From Schistosoma haematobium (Eukaryota; Platyhelminthes; Trematoda; Strigeidida; Schistosomatidae), in NCBI RefSeq assembly GCF_000699445.3, contig NC_067198.1, positions 29,825,536 through 29,889,535 of the forward strand: 64,000 bases of DNA, in the 5' to 3' direction. The stretch's first letter is position 1; every line of letters begins with the position of its first letter. The notes under the pieces are model-generated. The model searched no databases and was not told the origin of the DNA. It worked only from the letters and a program-made list of their open reading frames with translations. Positions 56,817 through 64,000 of this stretch are shown here, one piece after another. The translations under genes were made by a program, and so were the position numbers.

Positions 56817-57119
56817 ACGACTACAATGAAGACACTAAAGATCAATTCTACGATAGGCTGCAGTCAATCATCGAGAAATACCCAACAAAGTACCTGACCA
56901 TTCTTATGGGTGATTTCAATGCCAAGGTTGGGACGGACAACACTGGATATGAAGACATCATGGGACGACACGGACTGGGAGAAAGGAACGAAAATGGTGA
57001 GAGATTTGCAAACATAGGTGCATTCAATAAACTGGTCATAGGTGGCACTATATTCCCACATAAACGCATACACAAAACCACATGGACTTCACCGGATCAC
57101 AATTCACTGAGCTACTCAA
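56817..57119 (+). pseudogene. RTE endonuclease fragment, 5'-truncated
   Basis: Reads F-Y-D-R-L-Q-S-I-I-E-K-Y-P, I-L-M-G-D-F-N-A-K-V-G, R-H-G-L-G-E-R-N-E-N-G-E-R-F and T-W-T-S-P-D-H-N-S-L-S, then jumps at about 57,113 into inverted RTE sequence. The same segment is present again at 59,364-59,656 with a few differences (K-V-G against K-I-V). Confidence 0.75.
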
Positions 57120-58620
57120 TCCATTGTGTTGAAGAAGTTTCCAGTATATTCTTCTATCGACACTGTCAAACGCTTTCTCACAGTCTATGAAGTTGGTGTA
57201 TAGTGATGAATTCCATTCAATTGATGGGTCCACAATGATCCGTAGCGTTGCGATTTGGTCAGTAGACGATCGATCCTTACAGAATCCATCCTGTTGATCT
57301 CGAAGTTCGGCGTCTACTGCGTCTATCATCCGGTTGAGCAACACTCTGTTGAAAACCTTTGCCGATACTGACAGTAGTGTGTTGCTATGTAGTTCTCACA
57401 TTTACTCAGATCTCCTTTCTTTGGTATCTTGATGAGGTGTCCTTCTTTCCAGTTTGTCGATGGCATTTGTTCTTTCTCCCAAATCTTCCTGAACAGCGTG
57501 TGAAGAATGTTTGCAGTTATTTCTATGTGTGACTTCAGTGCATCAGCTTTTATATCGTCAGGTCCTGTTGCTTTCTCGTTCTTCAGTCGTCTGATGGCCG
57601 GTCATCCTGCTATCTTCCGTCATTGTTTCAGTGACAACGTTGACGTTAATGCTTCTTTGACCCCTTTCCAATTATCCTCCATAGTAGTTTCCTCTAATTT
57701 CAGTTAATCCTGTAACCAATGTAGCTTTGTGCATGTGTTTGTGTGAGGATATTGTGCCGCCTATTACCAATTTGTTGAATTCACATAGATCCGCAAATAT
57801 CACGTCATTCTGGTTCCTTTCTTCTAGTCAGTCCATGTCATCCCATGTTATCTTCATATCCGGTGTGGTCCATTCCGCTTTTTACGTTTAGGTCTGCCAT
57901 CAGAATTGTTATGTTGTTTCCTGCGCACTTCGATATGATCGATTGCAGCCTCAAGTAGAATTGACATTTATCGTCGTCATTGCTATGATTGGTTTGTGCA
58001 TAGCATTGGATAGCATTCATTGTGAAACGCTCCTACTTTGTTTTGAAAGATGCTTTGATGACCCTGAATCCATGAGATTTCCTTCCTATAAGTGTGACTC
58101 ATGCCTCCTCGGACAACATTTCCTTGAGCACCTCTCTGAGTGAGTGGAGCATTTTATTCTCCGTGACCATAGTATAGCAGTAGCATTCTCGTAATTAATT
58201 TTTGTTGTCCAGCCTAGGTCTTATGGGTTTCACTGGTTCCGACTTCTATCGAGTTGTATCTCATCATTACTGCAGCTATTCGCTTGGTCCCTCAGATCGC
58301 CTATATTGTACGGATATCCTATGTACCTATGTTGATTGTAGTTCTGGTTGTTAGAGGGCGCATCGGACTCATAAGTTCTTAAGAATCTGGGCTTTGATCA
58401 TGAGGCGTAACAATTGTTCTTTGAACTTGGAGTTCAGCGTTTAAATGGCTTTAATTTGTTTAATCTGATTTTCGTTTATTTAGGTAAGTTGTTTTCTACG
58501 GGATGAGGTTGCCGACCTCATGCCAAACCCTCCTCCTTTACCATGGCTTGGAACCGGCAGCAGACCTAGGAGAGCTACAGGTGGACTCAGTTCATAAAGC
58601 AGTAGTGACAAAATTTTAAG
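57120..58620 (-). mobile_element. RTE copy R5' (right arm, 3'-truncated)
   Basis: Inverse copy of 43,100-44,598: 5' leader, broken endonuclease, and reverse transcriptase up to Y-W-K-L-L-Q-H-N-G. It is cut at 57,120, whereas the left copy runs on to its 3' end, so here it is the derived copy. Confidence 0.8.
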
Positions 58621-58644
58621 AGCATTCTTGTTTGCTCCTATCCT

Positions 58645-58985
58645 ACTATAATTAATATTATGAAATTGTTATCACTCAAATTTTATACAAATTGTCGTTG
58701 ATTTTTGTCTCTGTTATTGGTGCTTTGTTTTTTTACGTTATCCACTGCCTGCACACGTTCCGGATAATTATAGGTTCATCATTGAGTTAGTTCTCCTAAT
58801 AATTGATATTTATAGTCACCTATAAATTAGTTATACACTTAAAAAAACAGTTGCTCATGAATACTCTATCGTAAATTTAAGGATTTTCATGATGCAGTAT
58901 CATCTCCGTTGCAATCCTGTCATTGTTTTCTGATGCCTTTTACTTATCTAGTTATACGAAAGATCGTTTTATGATGATAATCTCT
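58645..58985. mobile_element. Hairpin element, right-arm copy
   Basis: Reverse complement of 42,737-43,075, between the divergent RTE copies R5' and R4'. Confidence 0.65.
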
Positions 58986-59404
58986 GTCGGTGGTAACTTA
59001 TGTATGAATTAGTGTTCAGAATTCAAGCAGCCTATTGTGTTACTGAATAAAGAGAAGGAGAGAGAGAGAGTCATCCAAATTGTTGCCGAAATGAAACATA
59101 CAACCTGGAGGTGCTTGGAATCAGTGAAACGCATTGGATGCAGGTTGGACAACAAAGAATAGCTTCAGGATAGCTGCTGTTATACTCTGGCCACGAAAAA
59201 GAAAATACTCCACATACATAAGGAGTTGCATTGATGCCATCAAACCAAGCACAAAATGCACTTATAGGATAGGAATCCCGTGGACCCAGGATCACCAAAG
59301 CCTCCTTCAAAACAAAGAAAGAGGGCATTACCTTGAACGTCATCTAATGCTATGCGCCTACCAACGACTACAATGAAGACATTAAAGATGAATTCTACGA
59401 TGGG

Positions 59405-59713
59405 TTGCAGTCAATCATTGAGAAATACCCAACAAACGACTTGATCATTCTGATGGGAGATTTCAATGCCAAAATTGTAATGGAAAACACCGAATGTGAA
59501 AACATCATGAGACGACATGGACTGGGAGAAAGGAACGAAAATGGTGAGAGATTTGCAAACATAGGTGCATTCAATAAACTGGTCATAGGTGGCACTATAT
59601 TCCCACATAAACGCATACACAAAACCACATGGACTTCACCGGATCACAATTCACTGAACCACATCGACTATATCTGCATCAACAAAAGTTCAGGAGGACG
59701 ACGGAAGACGTGA
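59405..59713 (+). pseudogene. RTE endonuclease, middle part (copy R4')
   Basis: I-L-M-G-D-F-N-A-K-I-V (catalytic D-x-N), E-R-N-E-N-G-E-R-F, I-G-G-T-I-F-P-H-K-R-I-H-K-T-T-W and I-D-Y-I-C-I-N. A frameshift near 59,690 moves the last part to the next frame. The upstream first motif and catalytic Glu (S-E-T-H-W-M-Q) are at about 59,120 behind two stops. Confidence 0.75.
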
Positions 59714-60615
59714 GAACCAAGAGAGGAGCTGATATAGCATCAAATCATCACTTGCTGGTCGACAAGATGAAATATAAACTCAAAAAGCACCGGACAATGA
59801 GGGGGGGGACAATATCACAAAAGTTGAACACGACTTTTCTTCGGGATACTGACAAACTCAACAAATTCAAGATAGTCCTCAGCAATAAGTTCCAGGCCTT
59901 TCATGATCTACTCAATGAAGAAGAAACTACTATGGAGAGCAACTGGAAGGCGATCAAAGAGGCAATTACTTCAACATGTCATGAGATCCTGGGCCACAAG
60001 AAGCACCATGACAAGGAATGGATCACTGTTGATTCACTGGATAAGATTCAAGAAAGGAGGAACAAGAAGGCAGCAATCAATACCAGCCGAACAAGAGCAG
60101 AAAAAGCCAAGACACAAGCTGAATACACAGAAGTAAACAAGCAAGTGAAGAGGAGCATCAGAACCGACAAACGTAAATATGTGGAAGATTTAGCAACGAC
60201 GGCGGAAAAGGCTGCAAGAGAAGGAAACATGAGACAACTGTATGACATAACAAAGAAACTCTCTGAAAATCACCGTAAACCGGAGCGACCAGTGAAAAGC
60301 AAGGAAGGAGAGGTAATCACCAACATTGAAGAACAACGAAACAGGTGGGTAGAACACTTCAAAGAACTCTTGAATCGACCAGCCACATTGAACCCACACA
60401 ACATCGAAGCAGCACCCAGGGACCTCCCAATCGATGTTGGCCCACCAACAATTGAAGAAATCAGCATGGCCATCAGGCAAATCAAGAGTGACAAAGCAGC
60501 TGGACCAGACAACATTCCAGTAGAGGCACTAAAAGCAGACGTAGCGGCAACTGCAAGGATACTCCACATTCTCTCCAGCAAGATTTGGGATGAGGAACAA
60601 GTACCAACAGACTGA
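59629..60615 (+). pseudogene. RTE endonuclease end, linker and reverse transcriptase start (copy R4')
   Basis: A 328-codon frame. The real part starts near R-T-K-R-G-A-D-I-A-S-N-H-H-L, where the essential Asp of the S-D-H motif is Asn (59,743-59,745). Then a charged linker and A-A-G-P-D-N-I-P-V-E-A-L-K, I-W-D-E-E-Q-V-P-T-D, ending at TGA where Trp is expected (D-W-K-E-G). Uninterrupted linker, no catalytic residues in this part. Confidence 0.75.
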
Positions 60616-60723
60616 AAAGAAGGATACCTAATCAAGAAATCAAGGAAAGGCGATCTCAGCAAGTGTGAGAACTACAAAGTTATTACTCTTCTCTCAATAC
60701 CAAGAAAGGTCTTCAACAGGGTA

Positions 60724-61641
60724 TTGCTAAACAGGATGAAGGACTGCGTAGACGCCCAGCTTCGTGACCAACAGGCAGGATTCCGTAAGGTTAGATCGTG
60801 TACAGACCAAATCGCATCTCTACGGATCATTTTGGAACAATCAATTGAATGGAATTCATCACTCTACATCAACTTCATTGACTACGAAAAAGCATTTGAC
60901 AGTGTGGACAGAACAACCCTATGGAAACTTCTTCGACACTACGGCGTGCCTCAGAAGATAGTCAATATCATATAGAGTTCATATAATGGATTACACTGCA
61001 AAATTGTGCATGGAGGACAGTTGACAAAGTCGTTCAAAGTGAAGACCGGTGTTAGGCAAGGTTGCTTACTCTCACCCTTTCTCTTTCTCCTGGTGATCGA
61101 CTGGATCATGAAGACGTCAACATCTGAAGAGAAGCACGGGATACAATGGACAGCTAGGATGCAGTTGGACGATCTAGACTTCGCAGATGATCTGGACCTT
61201 CTATCCCAAACGTAACAACAAATTCAGGAGAAGACGAAGAGTGTAGCAGCAGCCTCAGCAGCAGTAGGTCTCAATATACACAAAGGGAAAAGCAGGATTC
61301 TCCGATACAACACAGAATGCACCAATCCAATCACAATTGACGGAGAAGATTTGGAAGATGTAAAAACCTTTACGTATTTGGGCAGCATCATTGATGAACA
61401 GGGTGGATCTGATGCAGACGTGAAGGCGCGGATCGGCAAAGCAAGAGCAGCATATTTACAACTGAGGAACATCTGGAACTCAAAGCAACTGTCAACCAAC
61501 ACCAAGGTCAGGATTTTCAATACAAATGTCAAGACAGTTCTACTGTATGGGGCAGAAACCTGGAGAACTACGAAAGCCATCATCCAGAAAATACAGATGT
61601 TTATTAACAGTTGTCTACGCAAAATACTTCGGATCCGTTGA
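60724..61641 (+). pseudogene. RTE reverse transcriptase catalytic region (copy R4')
   Basis: Open in three pieces of one frame family: D-Q-Q-A-G-F-R-K-V-R-S-C-T-D-Q-I, F-I-D-Y-E-K-A-F-D-S-V-D (motif A), stop at 60,973, T-G-V-R-Q-G-C-L-L-S-P-F (motif B), F-A-D-D (motif C, 61,180-61,191), stop at 61,213, then F-T-Y-L-G-S-I-I-D-E-Q and V-L-L-Y-G-A-E-T-W. Catalytic Asp are all kept; only the stops disable it. Confidence 0.8.
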
Positions 61642-61992
61642 CCGGACACTATTAGCAACAACCAACTGTGGGAGAGAACATACCAAATCCCAGCGGAGGA
61701 AAAAATTAGGAAGAAGCGCTGGAAGTGGATAGAACACACATTGAGGAAAGCACTCAACTGCGTCACAAAACAAGCTCTCACATGGAATCCTCAAGGCCAA
61801 AGGAAAGAGGATGACCAAAGAACACATCACGCCGGGAAATGGAGATAGATATGAGAGAAATGAACAAGAATTGGATGGAACTAGAAAAGAAGGCTCAGGA
61901 CAGAGTGGGTTGGAGAATGCTGGTCTGCGGCCTATGCATTGTTAGGAGTAACAGACGTACGTAAGTAAGTAAAGTAAATAAGCCGGTTGTAT

Positions 61993-62450
61993 GTTGTCTT
62001 TGTAATTCTAACTTCTTTAAACAATTATTAATCTATCCTTTACTTTTAATCAGTGGAGTGCACAATTAATCGAATTCACTGGATCAAAGAATGTAAACAT
62101 GATCACTAATCTAAGAAAAGAGACATATTGACTAACCACAATAATTTATCATCTTTGCTTCAAATTAATTAAGATATTGTAAAGATTTCTTAGTAATGAA
62201 CAATAACAATTTCAAAACATATAGGTAATTGGACTCAATTTAGTAATACATGTAATATGACTTTTTATTTTTATATATAAATGCTCTTAACAAGTATATG
62301 TGTGATCAGATTGTTCGAAATGTATTGCGCTAATATATCACATAGTTCTGATAATCTTCATCTTCTAATTACATTATCGTAATATTTCGTAGTTTGATAC
62401 TTTTTCTTACTAAAAGTTAATTTATGTTTTAAGATCCAATGGTATTTTAC
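61993..62450. other. AT-rich DNA present only in the right arm
   Basis: Includes 62,260-62,390, which matches the inverse of 48,385-48,525. It is part of the 1,288 bp missing from the left arm. Confidence 0.5.
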
Positions 62451-63593
62451 TTCATTCACATCTATTACTTACATATTCATGTACTATACTACTGATGAGA
62501 TATGAGATAATAAACAAAACAAATTTGCCTTATTTTGTAAATGGTGTTGTAATAATAGTGTTTGAATTCATTAAGATAATTAAACAGATGGTACTGCTTA
62601 CATGACAGCATATTCATCCATTTTTACATGGCCTTGGAAAAGTTGTTGTCATTAACATAATTTGTAGGAATCTGGAAATTTAAGGCAAGAAAGTAATTCT
62701 GCCCATAAATAGCCAACAGGAAACAATGTGGAAAAAACTGGTCCGACTAGAACAACCAGGTATACTTGAGTAATTCAGAGAATCGGAAATATAAAGTGAC
62801 TGAGTCATTCTGAATTTATGTTATACTTAGAACCACCCAGAATGTATTGTGAAAGTTTCTCTCAACGGTATACATATAAATATATATTATCATTGCATTA
62901 TTAACTAGGTTTAAGAAACGGTAGTAATGATTCACTTATTATATGGTAGGAAGAGTAGTTATCCAATAACAAAAAACAGTATTTTAATTTATAATTACCC
63001 ACCCTATAGATTGTAACTGATAAAGAGAGTAACTAACTCGTAGTAGAAAAAATATCATTCTATTTACATCCTTTTAAGGTTAATGATATTTGATGATCTT
63101 TCAGCCAGTACTGACGTGAGATGACCAACAAACGACTGATCATCATGAAATACACATTCAAGAGTTAAAATTATATGACACCGTACTATCCAGTAATTAA
63201 AGAGTTGATATTATAGAGAATACATGTGACATGATAAATCTGATTGGTATTTGATGTTACGTAATAATGTACAACAGTGTATTAAATCCAACTATACTAC
63301 CTGAGGAATTAATTGATTTAGAAGTGAAATATTGTTGCAATAGGTAAATAGGTAAATATAACGTTGAGAAACATCATAGCGATCGTAATTCAGTCTATAG
63401 TAATGTGTAATTTTTTATATTTTAACGATTCTTGTTGTTTCGTTATAGACCAGGTAATTACTATTTATCTCTTATAATTACTTACTGGCAAGATGACAAC
63501 AATTCCCAAATGTTCGTAATAAACATTTCTTAAAGTAAGTATTGAATAACAAGAATGGTAAGACTTCTAGATGCGTATTAAGATCATAGAACT
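62451..63593 (+). other. Region upstream of the Penelope-like frame (right arm)
   Basis: AT-rich counterpart of 39,417-40,560 and nearly identical to it. No coding signal. Confidence 0.5.
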
Positions 63594-63627
63594 TTGAGGT
63601 GGTGGGGAAGATTTGTAGTTCAGGTGA

Positions 63628-64000
63628 ATGATTTTGATGGAAGAAAACACAAACAACTGCGTGATCAATCTGTCAAAACAACCACTAACAAATACAGAAG
63701 AACACCTGCTCCAAAAGGGATTAACCTACAATACAAGCGACGCCTCAAAACTGGAGTTCTTCGCAGCACTAGAGTCATCACTCAAAACTTCCGGGATCAG
63801 TGAAGAAACACAACAGGAAATAAGGCAAACTATAGTACCGATGACTCAACAGGTGAAAGAAAACAACCAACCGACTCCACAAGAACAAAAGGCTTTGAAA
63901 GAACTCAGAAATAGAATGGATATTGTCATAATACCAGCGGACAAAGAACGCACCACAGTAATCATGGACAAAGAAGAATACGTCAACAAAGCCGAAGAAC
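63628..64000 (+). CDS. Penelope-like element reverse transcriptase, N-terminal part, runs off the window
   Basis: Open from ATG (63,628, after TGA at 63,625) to the window end. Reads V-I-N-L-S-K-Q-P-L-T-N-T-E-E, L-L-Q-K-G-L-T-Y-N, Q-K-A-L-K-E-L-R-N-R-M-D-I-V-I-I-P-A-D-K, then T-T-V-I-M-D-K-E-E-Y-V. This is the conserved block before the reverse transcriptase fingers in PLEs. It is the only one of the three copies that continues past P-A, so it is the source-like copy. Whether the catalytic part beyond the window is intact cannot be seen. Confidence 0.75.
   Translation, partial: MILMEENTNNCVINLSKQPLTNTEEHLLQKGLTYNTSDASKLEFFAALESSLKTSGISEETQQEIRQTIVPMTQQVKENNQPTPQEQKALKELRNRMDIVIIPADKERTTVIMDKEEYVNKAEE

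Larger units (their letters stand above)
59040..61978 (+). mobile_element. RTE-type retrotransposon copy R4', most complete RTE in the window
   Basis: Endonuclease (from about 59,060), linker, reverse transcriptase and C-terminal region to the (GTAA)n tail (61,960-61,978), with no internal deletion visible. It is disabled by stops and shifts in the endonuclease (for example at 59,711), TGA at 60,613, TAG at 60,973, TAA at 61,213 and TGA near 61,640. The left-arm partner R4 ends at the position equivalent to 61,162. Confidence 0.85.
56803..61992 (+). mobile_element. RTE-bounded composite insertion with 14-bp target-site duplication
   Basis: TAAGCCGGTTGTAT is present at 56,803-56,816 and at 61,979-61,992. 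The right copy directly follows the RTE (GTAA)n tail, and the left directly precedes a 5'-truncated RTE endonuclease segment. Everything between (RTE endonuclease piece, inverted RTE R5', hairpin element, RTE R4') therefore now occupies one insertion site. Confidence 0.7.
57120..63938. repeat. Right arm of the large inverted repeat
   Basis: Reverse complement of 39,072-44,598 plus 1,288 bp (61,163-62,450) absent from the left. The outer limit at 63,938 is where the Penelope-like frame continues while the left arm turns into the hairpin element. Confidence 0.85.

Noticed and set aside
59071..60662. Long minus-strand frames opposite RTE copy R4'
   Set aside because: Mirror frames of the coding strand; the plus-strand translation carries the endonuclease and reverse transcriptase motifs.

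Overview
The window looks like AT-rich genomic DNA of a schistosome blood fluke, most likely the Schistosoma mansoni group. This is an inference from content, not a database match. The basis is the mix of elements: tRNA-headed SINEs carrying hammerhead ribozymes (Smalpha-like), RTE-type non-LTR elements with (GTAA)n tails, a second APE-endonuclease non-LTR family, Penelope-like elements (PLEs) with a GIY-YIG domain, and a Gypsy-like LTR element. No bacterial-style operon, CRISPR array or toxin system is present.

Layout. 1-7.5 kb: the last three exons (482-629, 2865-2986, 6822-7251, + strand) of a multi-pass membrane protein gene that I do not recognise, with fold-back repeats and SINE remnants in its introns. 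7.5-10 kb: intergenic, with one decayed LTR. 10.0-17.8 kb (- strand): a GC-richer block of two same-strand non-LTR elements of family A. A nearly full-length one (about 11.59-15.47 kb) is nested inside an older one whose halves lie at 15.47-17.82 and 10.03-11.58 kb. 20.3-22.85 and 25.3-27.1 kb (- strand): two RTE copies that have lost the reverse transcriptase core by internal deletion. 27.6-28.15 kb: PLE 3' end. 28.9-29.4 kb: decayed CR1/Jockey-type reverse transcriptase, followed by an LTR. 30.6-32.7 kb: hammerhead SINE remnant, an LTR, and a gag-like reading frame with two zinc knuckles. 33.2-33.6 kb: RTE 3' end. 35.5-35.9 kb: SINE remnants.

36.3-64.0 kb is dominated by rearranged repeats. 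A palindrome at 38.30-39.39 kb has arms of PLE sequence around a hairpin element. A much larger inverted repeat pairs 39,072-44,598 with 57,120-63,938, separated by a 12.5 kb spacer. Both arms carry the same order of PLE, RTE, hairpin element and second RTE; the left arm lacks 1,288 bp. In the spacer are a hammerhead SINE (46.0 kb), a PLE 3' part with GIY-YIG domain (49.2-50.4 kb), a head-to-head hammerhead pair (52.44-52.56 kb) and a hammerhead SINE flanked by a 13-bp target-site duplication (55.58-56.03 kb). A PLE reading frame is still open at the right edge.

Nearly every retroelement frame here is broken by stops, frameshifts, truncation or altered catalytic residues. The only sequence that looks like an intact host gene is the membrane protein at the left edge. 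The most functional-looking non-coding signals are the hammerhead ribozymes, one of which (52,441-52,486, - strand) matches the full consensus core. I did not find a convincing new biological system; the most unusual things are the rearrangement structures and the ribozyme SINEs.
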